Positions 34,749-44,591 are shown, counted from the first letter of the stretch. The stretch: DNA of 64,000 nt from an uncultured Paracoccaceae bacterium (GCA_913061275.1 CAJXSR010000002.1:124001-188000); one strand, 5' to 3'. The notes: generated by a model not told the origin, from the sequence alone. A program made the numbers and translations.

Positions 34749-36395
34749 GTGTCTAGAAAGACCATAAATATACTGAAAACCTCTCGTGAACAGGTTTTGG
34801 CTGCCGCTCAGGTCGTGCGTCACAAAGGTATTGGGCAGGTGCAATTTTGGCTGGTGGCCGTTGTGATCGGGATTGCCGCAGGTGGGGCAACCAGCCTGTT
34901 TCGCATTGGGATCAATCAGTTGGAAACACTGATTTATGGTGCTGATGATATGGGGTTGGTCAGCTATGCAGTTTTTCTACCGTGGTACTGGATTTTGTGC
35001 GTACCGATTGTAGGTGGTTTGATCGTAGGTGTTATTTTACAGCGCTTCACCCCTGATGGGCGTGCCCGTGGCGTAGCGCAAGTTATTCGTGGGGCGGCCC
35101 TAACCGGCGGACGCGTTGAAGGTAAGGCCGGCCTGGCATCTGCTTTTGCTTCAATGATTACGCTTTCAATGGGGGGCTCTGCGGGGCGCGAAGGCCCAGT
35201 TGTGCATCTGGGGGCCGTGATTTCTAGCAAAGTGTCACGTTGGCTGAATGCCGATGCCATCACAGGGCGTAACCTGATGGGTTGTGCGGCCGCTGCGGCA
35301 GTTTCCGCGTCATTTAACGCGCCTATAGCGGGCACTTTGTTTGCGCTCGAAGTGGTGTTGCGCCACTACGCGGTGCAAGCGTTTGCCCCGATTGTTATTG
35401 CCTCTGTAGCGGGTTCCATCGTCAGTCGTTTAATTTTTGGTGACTTTGTAGAGTTCACTTTGCCGCAAATGTCGTTGCAGTTTTATAGCGAACTGCCTGC
35501 GTTTTTATTGCTAGGTTTGGTCTGCGGTTTGGTCGCCGTTACCATGATGAAGTCGATATTTCTGGCTGAAGATGTGGGCGATAAACTACAGGACAAGCTA
35601 AGAATTCCCGCGTGGTTACGCCCCGCGATTGCGGGCGCGGGACTGGGGATGATAGCCTTGGCATTCCCGCATATTATCGGGGTTGGGTATGAAACCACGT
35701 GGAATGCGTTGAATGGAAACATTACATTTTGGGTTGCCGTCAGTTTTGTGGCCGCCAAAGTTCTGGCCGTGGCGGTAACATTTGCGGGCCGCATGGGCGG
35801 TGGGATATTTTCACCGTCTTTGATGGTGGGCGCTTTAACTGGTATCGCCTTTGGCTGGGTAGCATTGGGGGTTTTCCCGTCACTTGAAAGTTACGCCACA
35901 TTATACGCACTGGCTGGCATGGCCGCCGTGGCCGCCGCCGTATTGGGCGCACCAATTTCCACATCTTTGCTGGTGTTTGAAATGACTGGCGATTGGCAAA
36001 CTGGACTGGCGATATTGGTGGCGGTTTCCACATCATCCGCACTGGCCAGCCGTTTGGTGCACAAATCGTTCTTCTTGACACAGCTGGAACGACAAGGCGT
36101 TCATCTGGCGGCAGGGCCGCAGGCGTATTTGTTGGCGACATTCAGTATCAAGGGGTTGATGCGCAACATTGATACCGAAATAGAGAATTTGGAAGCCATG
36201 ATAAAGCAAGGCCTGTTTGTAGATATGAATGCAACTTTGGAACAGGCGATGCCAATGTTCGATAAAAGCGATGCAGGATTTATTCCAGTGGTAGATACAA
36301 ATGATCTGACCTTGGTGGGGGTGTTGTATGAAGTGGATGCTTTACGGGCCTTTAATCAGGCCTTGATTGAAACCGCACGAGAGGAACATTCTTAG
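34749..36395 (+). CDS. CLC-family chloride channel/transporter with C-terminal CBS region
   Basis: A 548-residue protein: CLC membrane domain (about 30-445) and a cytoplasmic tail with one CBS-like pair (about 465-540). G-R-E-G-P at 146-150 provides the gating glutamate (E148), and G-G-G-I-F-S-P-S-L near 350 matches the GxFxP motif. Two residues differ from the E. coli antiporter: the position of the proton glutamate (L-F-A-L-E-V-V at 197-203) carries Val202 where the antiporter has Glu203, as in eukaryotic CLC channels; and the usual G-S-G-I-P filter appears as A-R-G-V-A at about 107-111. This suggests a channel-like or altered transport mode. It is divergent from the D-lactate dehydrogenase-like gene. 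Confidence 0.88.
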   Translation: MSRKTINILKTSREQVLAAAQVVRHKGIGQVQFWLVAVVIGIAAGGATSLFRIGINQLETLIYGADDMGLVSYAVFLPWYWILCVPIVGGLIVGVILQRFTPDGRARGVAQVIRGAALTGGRVEGKAGLASAFASMITLSMGGSAGREGPVVHLGAVISSKVSRWLNADAITGRNLMGCAAAAAVSASFNAPIAGTLFALEVVLRHYAVQAFAPIVIASVAGSIVSRLIFGDFVEFTLPQMSLQFYSELPAFLLLGLVCGLVAVTMMKSIFLAEDVGDKLQDKLRIPAWLRPAIAGAGLGMIALAFPHIIGVGYETTWNALNGNITFWVAVSFVAAKVLAVAVTFAGRMGGGIFSPSLMVGALTGIAFGWVALGVFPSLESYATLYALAGMAAVAAAVLGAPISTSLLVFEMTGDWQTGLAILVAVSTSSALASRLVHKSFFLTQLERQGVHLAAGPQAYLLATFSIKGLMRNIDTEIENLEAMIKQGLFVDMNATLEQAMPMFDKSDAGFIPVVDTNDLTLVGVLYEVDALRAFNQALIETAREEHS

Positions 36396-36481
36396 AGGTT
36401 GGCTTTGTGCTTAGTGGCGGAATTTACCGATTGGTACGGTGTGTTAAGTTGTTGATGTTATTAAATATAAAATACTTATAG

Positions 36482-36507
36482 TAGAGCGGGTGGAAACCCG
36501 CCCTACA
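36482..36507. repeat. Hairpin element GTAG...CTAC
   Basis: GTAGAGCGGGT and ACCCGCCCTAC flank a GGAA loop, one mismatch over 11 bp. It lies in the 288-base AT-rich space between the CLC gene and the broken methyltransferase gene. It has the look of a short REP-like intergenic element; no second copy was found in the window. Confidence 0.35.
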
Positions 36508-36683
36508 CTTGCTGCGATCCATCAATCAACAGCTGAGTATGTTAAGTTTTGCTCTTCTTCACGCAACCATCGCCGCGTACTATACATTCAAGCTTGGTAA
36601 ACCGTAGTAACCTATTTACCCTCACATTCTTTGTTTTTCGAAGCAAATGAGGTATGCTATTTGCCTAAGAAACTCAAAGCCTA

Positions 36684-37499
36684 TTACCTAAAATATCGAC
36701 GGGCTTTAAAGTTTCGGTTGATAAGCAGTGTTCGCAATCGTCTAGCAATAACCTTTGCACCCGGCACAAGCTTTAGCATGTTTAGCTTTCTTGAAGCTGT
36801 ATCAATTGTTGAGATCGCTACGCTATCCGCATGCCGAAAATCTTCTGCCGCATCATCTTCGCCGTTGTTTTTAGTAGGCTCTGATAAAAGTGCGGTTGCT
36901 TTTTTATTCACACTAAATGCAACAATTGACTCGAATATATACACAGACCAAATACGTTTTTCAGAGTTGCTATGGTCAAGTTTACTGAAACGTTGATTGA
37001 TTAAGTCGATCATGTTTTTGGTATACTCAATGAAAGAGTACTTCATTGGGCCAAAGTTTTGCATGTACGAAGTATGGGTATCTTCTACAACCAATATGCC
37101 GCCATCATTGATATTGTTAATAAGCATCTCAGTAGTGATAATTTGTTGTTCATAAGTGTGCCCCCCATCATCAAGTACGACATCAATTAACCCTATTTTC
37201 TTTTTAAAATCATTCCAGAATGATTCATCTGATTGACTGCCAATATAGATTTCAAACCCGTGTTCTTCCCATTTTTTGGCATTTGGATTTAGATCAATGC
37301 CAATAATCCTCGCCTTAGGGCCGAAAAACTCTCGCCACATAAAAAGCGATCCACCGCCAAGTACACCAATCTCGACGAATGTGATGTCTTTGCCTCGGTA
37401 TTAAGCGAACAATTGATCATAAACTTCGAAGTACGTGGTGTGTTTCAAGCTTTGAAAAGGGCTTTTCTTATAAGCTAGATAACTCAAAGAATTATTCAT
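36684..37499 (-). pseudogene. Class I SAM-dependent methyltransferase broken by an in-frame stop
   Basis: From ATG 37499 (AGGAAG ribosome binding site just upstream) the frame codes for 271 residues if one TAA at 37401-37403 (codon 33) is read through. The text on both sides of the stop is continuous and in one frame: T-Y-F-E-V-Y-D-Q-L-F-A before it and Y-R-G-K-D-I-T-F-V-E-I-G-V-L-G-G-G-S-L-F-M-W-R-E-F-F-G-P after it, the SAM-binding E-I-G-x-x-x-G-G-S motif. Further on, I-G-I-D-L-N-P, D-V-V-L-D-D-G-G-H-T and G-G-I-L-V-V-E-D-T-H match CmcI/macrocin-type O-methyltransferases. A lysine codon changed to TAA is the simplest explanation. The region is AT-rich and may have been acquired by transfer. 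Without read-through, 218 residues could be made from an internal ATG at 37340, lacking the SAM loop start. Confidence 0.8.
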
Positions 37500-37574
37500 T
37501 TTTTCTTCCTTTTTTTGTTTTAAAGATCTTTTGGAAAATTATAACGGAGATTTAAAACATGTATTTATATCACA

Positions 37575-39356
37575 CTACAGCGGCGCGCAAGCGGCCTCTA
37601 ACCAGTCTTTGGTAGTCGCCGTCACCAACCCATTCAAACTATCCCAAACCTGCTGATGATACGCATTCAGCCAGTTTAACTCATCCATTGTCAGTAGGGA
37701 TTTGTCGATCATAGCCTTACTGATCGGGGCCAGTGTCAGGGTTTCAAAGCATAGCATTTCACGGTCGTCACTACCGTTTATTGCATCTGCTTGTTTTACA
37801 AAAATAAGGTTTTCAATGCGGATACCGTAGGCACCCTCTTTGTAATAACCGGGTTCATTAGATACAATCATACCCAGTTTAAAAGCGGTGGTGGCAAGGC
37901 GTGAAATGCGTTGCGGGCCTTCGTGTACAGACAGGTACGACCCCACACCGTGGCCCGTGCCGTGGTCATAATCTAACCCTTCGGCCCAAAGTGCAGTGCG
38001 GGCAATGGCATCAATATCTTTACCTGTTAACCCTTTTGGAAAGCGCAAACGAGATATGGCGATCATGCCTTTTAACACCAAAGTCGCATTATGCACTGCC
38101 TTGGGCGGTGGGGCGCCTATGGCCAATGTGCGGGTAATATCGGTGGTGCCGTCCATGTATTGCGCACCACTGTCGACCAAAAGAACCTCATTGAATTGCA
38201 GGGTACGGTTGGTCTGATTGTTCACGCGGTAATGCACAATCGCACCATTGGGGCCAGAGCCGCAGATGGTATCAAAAGATATATTTTTCAGCTTTCCAGT
38301 GGCCGCACGTTTTGCTTCCAGCGTTTTAACGATGTCAATTTCGGTGATGCCAGTGGCAGGGTTAATAGTGTCAACCCATGCAAGAAATTCGCACATTGCC
38401 GCACCATCTCGGATGTGCGCCTGCTTGGTGCCGTGCAATTCTGTGTCGTTCTTGCAGGCCTTTGGCAAAGTTGTTGGGTCATCGCAAAATACGATTTCTA
38501 TGCCCTGTTTTTCCAACAGATTTACTATGGCTTCGGGGGCTGTTAATTTATCGATGCAAACAGGGCCATTTAAGTTTGAAAGTTCGGGTATGAAGTTTTT
38601 TGGGGGTAATACGCCTATATTTTCACCAAAATGTTCGATTAGTGCCGCGTTTGTTTTGCGTTCATCCATGAAAAGTGAAACATTTCCGGCCGCATGAATG
38701 ATTGCAAAGGCCAAAGCGACGGGGGTTTGGCCCAGATCAGTGCCGCGTGTATTCAGTAACCACGCGATGGCATCTGGTTGGGTCAATATAAACGCATTGT
38801 GGCCTGAATTCTTTAAGTTTTTTGCAATATAGGTAATTTTTTCCACATGATCTTGACCAGCATACTCCAACGGGTGTGGTACCATCTTATCCAGCGGCGC
38901 TACTGGCTGATCGTGCCATATGCGGTCTATCAGATTATCTGTTGCCACCAGATTAATACCGGCACCGCGAAGTTTTTCAATCTCTGCACGGGTGTGCAGC
39001 CAAGCATCAAAACCGATTTTACCACTTTTAGGTAACCAGTTTTCCAGCTTGTTTTCGGGCCATGCCACGGGGCTGAAACAGGTTAGGTCAATCTGGTCAT
39101 GCACCTGCAACGTATAGCGGCCATCAATGAAAACGCCTGCCTTGTCTTTTAACACTGCGCAAAACCCAGCCGAGCCGGTGAAGCCTGTTAACCAAGCTAA
39201 CCGCATATCGCGGACCACAACATATTCGCCTTGGTGGGCGTCGGCACGCGGGATTAAAAAACCGTCTAAACCTTCTTTGTCTATTTCATCACGCAGCTGT
39301 TTCAATCGTGCAGCACCGGTATCAGGCGAGGTTGCACTTTCAAATGACTGGAACAT
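37575..39356 (-). CDS. Aminopeptidase P family (Xaa-Pro aminopeptidase)
   Basis: A 593-residue M24B metallopeptidase removing N-terminal residues that precede proline. It has two creatinase-like N-terminal domains and a C-terminal pita-bread domain. Metal ligands are seen in L-L-V-D-S-G-A-Q-Y and G-T-T-D-I-T-R-T (two aspartates, about 390-410), G-H-G-V-G (His, about 475) and later E-P-G-Y and I-E-N-L glutamates (about 510-540). The length matches the long eukaryote-like form common in Rhodobacterales. The ATG overlaps the cobT stop (TAATG), so it is the third gene of a cobS-cobT-aminopeptidase unit. Its relation to cobalamin synthesis, if any, is unclear. Confidence 0.93.
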   Translation of the reverse strand: MFQSFESATSPDTGAARLKQLRDEIDKEGLDGFLIPRADAHQGEYVVVRDMRLAWLTGFTGSAGFCAVLKDKAGVFIDGRYTLQVHDQIDLTCFSPVAWPENKLENWLPKSGKIGFDAWLHTRAEIEKLRGAGINLVATDNLIDRIWHDQPVAPLDKMVPHPLEYAGQDHVEKITYIAKNLKNSGHNAFILTQPDAIAWLLNTRGTDLGQTPVALAFAIIHAAGNVSLFMDERKTNAALIEHFGENIGVLPPKNFIPELSNLNGPVCIDKLTAPEAIVNLLEKQGIEIVFCDDPTTLPKACKNDTELHGTKQAHIRDGAAMCEFLAWVDTINPATGITEIDIVKTLEAKRAATGKLKNISFDTICGSGPNGAIVHYRVNNQTNRTLQFNEVLLVDSGAQYMDGTTDITRTLAIGAPPPKAVHNATLVLKGMIAISRLRFPKGLTGKDIDAIARTALWAEGLDYDHGTGHGVGSYLSVHEGPQRISRLATTAFKLGMIVSNEPGYYKEGAYGIRIENLIFVKQADAINGSDDREMLCFETLTLAPISKAMIDKSLLTMDELNWLNAYHQQVWDSLNGLVTATTKDWLEAACAPL

Positions 39357-41233
39357 TAACTGGCCCGTTTCAAAGTCGCGCGCTTGGCCGAACGTGGATC
39401 ATTGTCAAATAAGCTGGCAAGCTGTTCTGTAATGGCACCCGCCAGTTGTTCGGCATCGGTAATCGTGACCGCGCGTTCATAGTAACGCGTCACATCATGG
39501 CCGATGCCAATGGCGATTAGTTCAACCATTTTGCGTTTCTCAACCATGGTGATGACGTCACGCAGATGCTTTTCAAGGTAGCTTGCAGAGTTCACAGAAA
39601 GCGTGCTGTCGTCCACGGGCGCCCCATCCGAGATCACCATCAGAATACGGCGTTGTTCAGGGCGGGCGCACATACGGCGGTGGGCCCATTCCAAAGCCTC
39701 ACCATCAATGTTTTCTTTCAGCAGGCCTTCTTTCATCATCAGCCCCAAGTTGGGCCGCGCACGGCGCCAAGGCGTGTCGGCACGTTTATAGATGATGTGG
39801 CGCAGATCATTCAGGCGGCCCGGCTCGGTTGGGCGGCCTGCGTTTAGCCATTCTTCGCGGGATTTACCACCTTTCCATGCACGTGTGGTAAAGCCCAGAA
39901 TTTCGCATTTCACCTGACAGCGTTCCAATGTGCGGGCCATAACATCGGCACAAATAGCCGCGATAGATATAGGGCGACCACGCATAGAACCAGAGTTGTC
40001 GATCAATAACGTCACGATGGTGTCCCGAAATTCGGTATCGTTTTCAACTTTGAAGGACAGCGGCGTTGTCGGGTTGGCAATCACACGCGCCAGACGACCA
40101 GCGTCTAGCATGCCTTCTTCCATATCAAACTGCCAACTGCGGTTTTGTTGGGCTTGCAAACGGCGTTGTAACTTGTTGGCAAGTCGGGCCACAGCACCCT
40201 TTAGCGGTTCAAGTTGCTGGTCAAGATAGGCACGCAGGCGTTCCAGTTCAGCGGGCTCTGCCAGTTCTTCTGCCAGTTCTTCTTCGTCGTGATCGGTTGT
40301 GAACACGCGGTAATCAGGGTCAGCATCTGAAATGCTGGGCGGGGTAGGCGGCTCTAACGGGGCTTCTCCTTCGGGGGCATCCACCTCTTCGGCGCCGTCC
40401 ATATCATCGCGGTCATCCATAGATACTTGCGATTGTTGTTGGTCAGCGGATTGTTGTTGATCTTGTTGATCGTCAAACTCATCCGATTGCTCATCCTGAT
40501 CGCCTGCATCTGTATCAGGTGTATCTTCTTCATAGTCCTGATCTTCTTGTTCAGCACTATCATCATTATCTTCGCCCAACTCATCTGGGTCATCACCTAA
40601 TTGGTCGCCATACCCCAGATCTTCGATTAACTGGCGGGCGAATTTGGAAAACTCGACCTGATCGGTCATTGCATCTTCTAGATTTTTGAAGGTGTCGCCG
40701 GAACGCTCTTCGAATTGGGTCTGCCATTGCTTCATCGCATGATCGACCGCAGGCGGCATATCGCGGCCTGTTGCCATGTGGCGCAGGTAATAGCCCAATG
40801 CGGTGGACATGGGCACTTCTTTGAAAGAATTGACCTGATCGTACCCCAGTTTTAGCGCATCCGCTTCCATTTTGGCGTCGATATTACCAGCTGTGCCCGG
40901 CATGGCACGTGCCCCCACGGCTTCACACCGCGCGGTGGCCATAACTTCATATATCTCACGTGCATCCGTGCCTTCGGGCATGTAGCGATTATGTGTGCCT
41001 GGATTGTGAAACCGTTTGTTCAACGCATAAGCATCCGCCGTGCCACGTGCCAGCATCACTTCGTCCAGCGTCATGCGGCGGCTGACCTGTGGCAGGCGCA
41101 TCACTTCGTTGGTCATACCAGACGGGTCAACCGTAAAGGCCACGTTCAACTCGGCATCATTGGCCATGGCCCGTGTGGCCTCGGTTAATGCCTTTTTGAA
41201 AGGATCAGATGGGTTGTCGTTTGGTTTAGCCAT
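39356..41233 (-). CDS. cobT: Aerobic cobaltochelatase subunit CobT
   Basis: A 625-residue subunit of the CobNST chelatase that inserts cobalt in hydrogenobyrinic acid a,c-diamide, aerobic cobalamin pathway. The N-terminal domain is followed by a very acidic Asp/Glu/Gln-rich linker (about 215-305) and a C-terminal von Willebrand factor A domain with the MIDAS motif D-N-S-G-S-M near residue 417. CobT plays the role BchD plays in magnesium chelatase. Start and stop each overlap a neighbour as TAATG (cobS before, aminopeptidase after), so the three genes form one coupled unit. CobN is not in this window. Confidence 0.96.
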   Translation of the reverse strand: MAKPNDNPSDPFKKALTEATRAMANDAELNVAFTVDPSGMTNEVMRLPQVSRRMTLDEVMLARGTADAYALNKRFHNPGTHNRYMPEGTDAREIYEVMATARCEAVGARAMPGTAGNIDAKMEADALKLGYDQVNSFKEVPMSTALGYYLRHMATGRDMPPAVDHAMKQWQTQFEERSGDTFKNLEDAMTDQVEFSKFARQLIEDLGYGDQLGDDPDELGEDNDDSAEQEDQDYEEDTPDTDAGDQDEQSDEFDDQQDQQQSADQQQSQVSMDDRDDMDGAEEVDAPEGEAPLEPPTPPSISDADPDYRVFTTDHDEEELAEELAEPAELERLRAYLDQQLEPLKGAVARLANKLQRRLQAQQNRSWQFDMEEGMLDAGRLARVIANPTTPLSFKVENDTEFRDTIVTLLIDNSGSMRGRPISIAAICADVMARTLERCQVKCEILGFTTRAWKGGKSREEWLNAGRPTEPGRLNDLRHIIYKRADTPWRRARPNLGLMMKEGLLKENIDGEALEWAHRRMCARPEQRRILMVISDGAPVDDSTLSVNSASYLEKHLRDVITMVEKRKMVELIAIGIGHDVTRYYERAVTITDAEQLAGAITEQLASLFDNDPRSAKRATLKRAS

Positions 41234-42207
41234 TAGCCCAAGCTTACGCTGGCTGCACTTTCTGGCAGCTCTTCGTCAAAGCAACGCTGATAGAACTCTG
41301 CAATGGTTTCGCGTTCCAGCTCGTCACATTTGTTCAGGAATGTCAGGCGAAAGGCAAAGCCTACGTTGCCGAACACCTTTGCATTTTGTGCCCATGTAAT
41401 CACTGTACGCGGTGAAATCACGGTGGAAATGTCGCCGTTCATAAACGCATTACGCGACAGGTTTGCGACTGTTACCATATGCTCGATAACAGTGCGATCA
41501 GTGCCAGGGTTTTTGGCCGCAACGATGTTTACTTCGGCTTCATGTGATAGATAGTTCAGCGTACTGACAATAGACCAACGGTCCATCTGACCTTGGTTGA
41601 TTTGTTGTGTGCCGTGATAAAGCCCCGTTGTGTCACCCAAGCCCACAGTATTTGCAGTAGCGAACAGGCGGAAATATGGGTGTGGTGTGATGACTTTGTT
41701 TTGATCCAAAAGCGTCAGTTTTCCGTCCACTTCCAGCACACGTTGGATGACGAACATCACGTCAGCACGACCTGCATCATATTCATCAAACACAATCGCA
41801 GTTGGGTTGCGCAGGGCCCAAGGCAGAATGCCCTCTTGAAATTCAGTTACCTGTTTGCCGTCTTTTAGCTTGATGGCATCTTTGCCGATCAGGTCAATAC
41901 GGCTGATGTGGCTGTCAAGATTGACCCGCACACATGGCCAGCTTAGGCGGGCTGCAACCTGTTCAATATGGGTTGATTTGCCCGTACCGTGATAGCCTTG
42001 GATCATCACACGGCGGTTGTGGGTAAAGCCCGCCAGAATGGCCAATGTGGTGTCGTGGTCAAACTGATATGTGCTGTCGATCGCAGGTACACGGTCAGAG
42101 CTTTCGGCAAACCCTTTCACAACCATATCACTGTCGATGCCAAAAATCTCGCGCACAGATATATCGCGTGTGGGTGTTGCGTTGATGTCTAAATTACCGT
42201 CTGCCAT
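41233..42207 (-). CDS. cobS: Aerobic cobaltochelatase subunit CobS
   Basis: A 324-residue AAA+ ATPase, partner of CobT. Walker A is G-Y-H-G-T-G-K-S-T (about 72-80), Walker B is A-I-V-F-D-E-Y-D (about 134-141), and sensor/arginine-finger regions follow (F-A-T-A-N-T-V-G near 188). The N-terminal [10 protein letters not shown] segment is typical of CobS. It is the first gene of the operon. The 138-base space before the divergent GMC oxidoreductase gene should hold its promoter. No cobalamin riboswitch motif was recognised there. Confidence 0.97.
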   Translation of the reverse strand: MADGNLDINATPTRDISVREIFGIDSDMVVKGFAESSDRVPAIDSTYQFDHDTTLAILAGFTHNRRVMIQGYHGTGKSTHIEQVAARLSWPCVRVNLDSHISRIDLIGKDAIKLKDGKQVTEFQEGILPWALRNPTAIVFDEYDAGRADVMFVIQRVLEVDGKLTLLDQNKVITPHPYFRLFATANTVGLGDTTGLYHGTQQINQGQMDRWSIVSTLNYLSHEAEVNIVAAKNPGTDRTVIEHMVTVANLSRNAFMNGDISTVISPRTVITWAQNAKVFGNVGFAFRLTFLNKCDELERETIAEFYQRCFDEELPESAASVSLG

Positions 42208-42345
42208 TTTCGGATGTCCTATGAGTCTTATATCAAGTCTGAATGTTCATAAGCTTAGTGATATAATTTTTAGGTTTTCGCAAGGGCTTGGGAATAAATT
42301 CCTGTTTGGCCTTGATCTTGGCCTTGGGCTATCAAATAGTGCGGT

Positions 42346-43956
42346 ATGATAAAAGAATATGGCACATTTGATTATATCGTAGTGGGCGCAGGCTCGGCCG
42401 GTTCGGTTTTAGCGGCACGTCTTTCGGAAAACCCGAAACATAAGGTTTTACTACTGGAAGCGGGTAAAAGGGACAATTACATCTGGGTGCATATTCCTGT
42501 GGGATATTTGTATTGCATCGGTAATCCGCGCACTGACTGGATGTTTAACACGGTGAAAGAGGCTGGTTTGAACGGGCGCAGCTTGATGTATCCGCGTGGT
42601 AAACTGATGGGCGGGTGTTCTTCGATCAACGGCATGCTGTATCTGCGCGGCCAAGCACGTGATTATGACGGTTGGCGGCAGATGGGTAACGCTGGTTGGG
42701 GCTGGGATGATGTTTTGCCTTATTTCACCAAATCCGAAGATCATTTTGACGGCGGCGATGATTTGCACGGGCAAGGCGGCGAATGGCGGGTGGAACAGCA
42801 ACGCCTGTCTTGGCAGATATTAGACGATTTTGCCGATGCTTGTGTTGAAGAAGGCATTCCAAGAGTGCGCGATTTTAACACTGGTGACAATGAAGGCGTC
42901 AGTTATTTTCAGGTTAACCAAAAGTCGGGATTCCGCTGGAATACGCGCAAGGCGTTTTTGAAACCAGCGCAAAAACGGCCGAACCTGACGATTGTAACCG
43001 AGGCCCATGCAGAGCGGATTATCTTTGAAGGCAAACGTGCTGTGGGGGTGCAGTTTGAAAAAGGGGACGTGTCACATATCGCATGTGCAGATGGCGAGGT
43101 TGTTTTGTCGGCAGGTGCGATTGGCAGTCCGCATTTGTTGCAAGTATCAGGCGTGGGGCCAGCGGCGGTTTTAGCCGAACATGGCGTGGACGTGGTGCAT
43201 GAAATGGCAGGCGTGGGTGAGAACCTGCAAGACCATCTGCAACTGCGCTGTATTTATAAGGTTAATGGGGCCAAAACACTGAACCAGCGGGCGGGCAGCC
43301 TGATGGGGCGTGCTGGCATCGCGTTAGAATATGCGTTGAAGCGCACAGGGCCGATGTCGATGGCACCGTCGCAGTTGGGCGCATTTGCTAAATCTGATCC
43401 GTCTAAGGAAACCGCTGACCTTGAATATCATGTACAGCCTTTGTCGCTGGAAAAGTTCGGCGACCCGTTACATGATTTCCCAGCGATTACCGCCAGTGTT
43501 TGCAATTTGCGTCCAGAAAGCCGTGGTTTTGTGCGATTGTCATCAGCCAGCACTAAGGATGCGCCCCTGATTGCGCCGAACTATCTGTCGACTGAGGCTG
43601 ACCGATTGGTGGCAGCGCGCGCTATACAGTTAACGCGCAGGATTGTCGGGCAACAGGCGTTATCGCGTTATACCCCATCGGAATATCTGCCGGGTGAGCA
43701 GTATCAGTCGGATGCGGAATTAGCTGTGGCAGCAGGTAACATTGGCACCACAATTTTCCACCCCACATGTACCGCCAAAATGGGCGATGACCCGATGGCT
43801 GTGGTCGATGCGCGTTTGCGTGTACATGGATTGCAAGGCTTGCGGGTGGTGGATGCATCCGTGATGCCGTCGATCACATCGGGCAACACCAATTCACCGA
43901 CGATCATGATCGCAGAAAAAGCTGCGGATATGATGAAAGCGGATGCCAAAGGGTAA
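42346..43956 (+). CDS. GMC-family FAD oxidoreductase (choline/alcohol dehydrogenase-like)
   Basis: A 536-residue flavoprotein. The FAD dinucleotide fold [15 protein letters not shown] is at residues 9-23; [11 protein letters not shown] near 88 (GMC signature 1) and [13 protein letters not shown] near 254 (signature 2) are present. The C-terminus has [10 protein letters not shown] near 473 and G-N-T-N-S-P near 516, holding the catalytic His and Asn. Family members oxidise choline, alcohols or polyethylene glycol; the substrate is not assignable. A short hairpin (GTAAGGT/ACCTTAC, 43953-43969) covers the stop codon. It is not in an evident betaine cluster, so choline dehydrogenase is not claimed. 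Confidence 0.9.
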   Translation: MIKEYGTFDYIVVGAGSAGSVLAARLSENPKHKVLLLEAGKRDNYIWVHIPVGYLYCIGNPRTDWMFNTVKEAGLNGRSLMYPRGKLMGGCSSINGMLYLRGQARDYDGWRQMGNAGWGWDDVLPYFTKSEDHFDGGDDLHGQGGEWRVEQQRLSWQILDDFADACVEEGIPRVRDFNTGDNEGVSYFQVNQKSGFRWNTRKAFLKPAQKRPNLTIVTEAHAERIIFEGKRAVGVQFEKGDVSHIACADGEVVLSAGAIGSPHLLQVSGVGPAAVLAEHGVDVVHEMAGVGENLQDHLQLRCIYKVNGAKTLNQRAGSLMGRAGIALEYALKRTGPMSMAPSQLGAFAKSDPSKETADLEYHVQPLSLEKFGDPLHDFPAITASVCNLRPESRGFVRLSSASTKDAPLIAPNYLSTEADRLVAARAIQLTRRIVGQQALSRYTPSEYLPGEQYQSDAELAVAAGNIGTTIFHPTCTAKMGDDPMAVVDARLRVHGLQGLRVVDASVMPSITSGNTNSPTIMIAEKAADMMKADAKG

Positions 43957-44040
43957 GGTTGCACCTTACAGAAATCTCGTCAAAATCCAGCGAAATTCGT
44001 TTCGTTAAACACGTCTCTAAAACCGTTGAGACAACAGAAC

Positions 44041-44058
44041 TACTAAACTAGTTTAGTA
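44041..44058. promoter_or_regulatory. 18-bp perfect palindrome downstream of the GMC gene
   Basis: TACTAAACTAGTTTAGTA is identical to its reverse complement. It is followed by ATTTT, so it could be a weak terminator for the GMC oxidoreductase gene; alternatively it has the symmetry of a TetR-type operator. No dedicated regulator gene lies beside it except arsR, whose better operator is at 44258-44289. Confidence 0.4.
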
Positions 44059-44236
44059 ATTTTAAAAATAGAATAATAACTAAGTAAAATCATATGATTA
44101 TGCATCTATTTTTGAAGTGTGGTTACTTAAAACGCGCTTCATTCATGCTCTGATAACCTAGATTTAGGGCGCGTTGTCTCTTGCTCAGGTCTCTTACGCT
44201 TTGGTACTGTCTTGGGCCGTAAGTATTTTTCTCAAC

Positions 44237-44250
44237 TTGATACAGATCAA
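44237..44250 (+). promoter_or_regulatory. FNR/FnrL-type binding site
   Basis: TTGATACAGATCAA matches the FNR consensus TTGAT-N4-ATCAA exactly. Its centre is about 57 bases before the arsR-like ATG and about 41 bases before the right arm of the ArsR-type palindrome, the usual distance for an activator site relative to a transcription start near 44285. It implies oxygen or nitrogen-oxide control of the operon. Confidence 0.7.
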
Positions 44251-44257
44251 AGAACGT

Positions 44258-44289
44258 TTTCGCTTATGCGCTTAAACGCATAAGCGAAA
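44258..44289 (+). promoter_or_regulatory. Predicted ArsR-family operator (13-bp inverted repeat)
   Basis: TTTCGCTTATGCG (44258-44270) and CGCATAAGCGAAA (44277-44289) are perfect complements around CTTAAA. The site lies between the FNR box and the ribosome binding site (AAAGGTGG) of the arsR-like gene, the expected place for autorepression by an ArsR/SmtB protein. Confidence 0.75.
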
Positions 44290-44300
44290 GGTGGGCAATT

Positions 44301-44591
44301 ATGATCACAGACGTTTTATCCGCATTGTCAGAGCCAACACGTTTGGCCGCATTGCATCTGTTGTCGGATGGCAAAGAACATTGCGTGTGTGAGCTGATGG
44401 CAACGCTGCAAACCACTCAATCGCGCATGTCGCGGCATATGAAAACCCTGCTTTCCGCAGGTGTTGTTGTGGGCCGGCGTGATGCGCAATGGGTGCGGTA
44501 TCGGCTGAACTCTAATTTGTCTACGGAATATCAAAACATTATCAATGCCGTTTTGGCGGTCGATATATCACAACAAAGGAATGCGGCATGA
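44301..44591 (+). CDS. ArsR/SmtB-family transcriptional regulator
   Basis: A 96-residue winged-helix repressor. The N-terminal L-S-E-P-T-R-L-A-A-L-H-L-L segment, the E-H-C-V-C-E-L motif near residues 28-34 (the metal/thiol site ELCVCDL of ArsR-type regulators), and the recognition helix T-Q-S-R-M-S-R-H-M-K-T-L near 42-53 are clear. As(III), a soft metal or a thiol-reactive compound is the likely inducer. The gene is first of a three-gene operon; its TGA overlaps the permease ATG. Upstream are a perfect inverted repeat (probable autoregulatory operator) and an FNR-type box. Confidence 0.92.
   Translation: MITDVLSALSEPTRLAALHLLSDGKEHCVCELMATLQTTQSRMSRHMKTLLSAGVVVGRRDAQWVRYRLNSNLSTEYQNIINAVLAVDISQQRNAA

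Larger units (their letters stand above)
43957..44300. other. Intergenic region with palindromes and a regulatory double site
   Basis: No gene is seen. From left to right: the stop-codon hairpin at 43953-43969, a GTCTC...GAGAC hairpin near 44011-44031, an 18-bp perfect palindrome at 44041-44058, an AT-rich stretch, the FNR-type box at 44237-44250 and the 13-bp inverted repeat at 44258-44289 directly in front of the arsR-like gene. Confidence 0.6.

Noticed and set aside
36631-36996. A 121-codon plus-strand frame
   Set aside because: It is antisense to the methyltransferase frame, whose motifs are clear, and shows no motif of its own.
42346-43956. Calling the GMC oxidoreductase betA
   Set aside because: No betB, betI or choline transporter is adjacent and GMC specificity cannot be read from the motifs.
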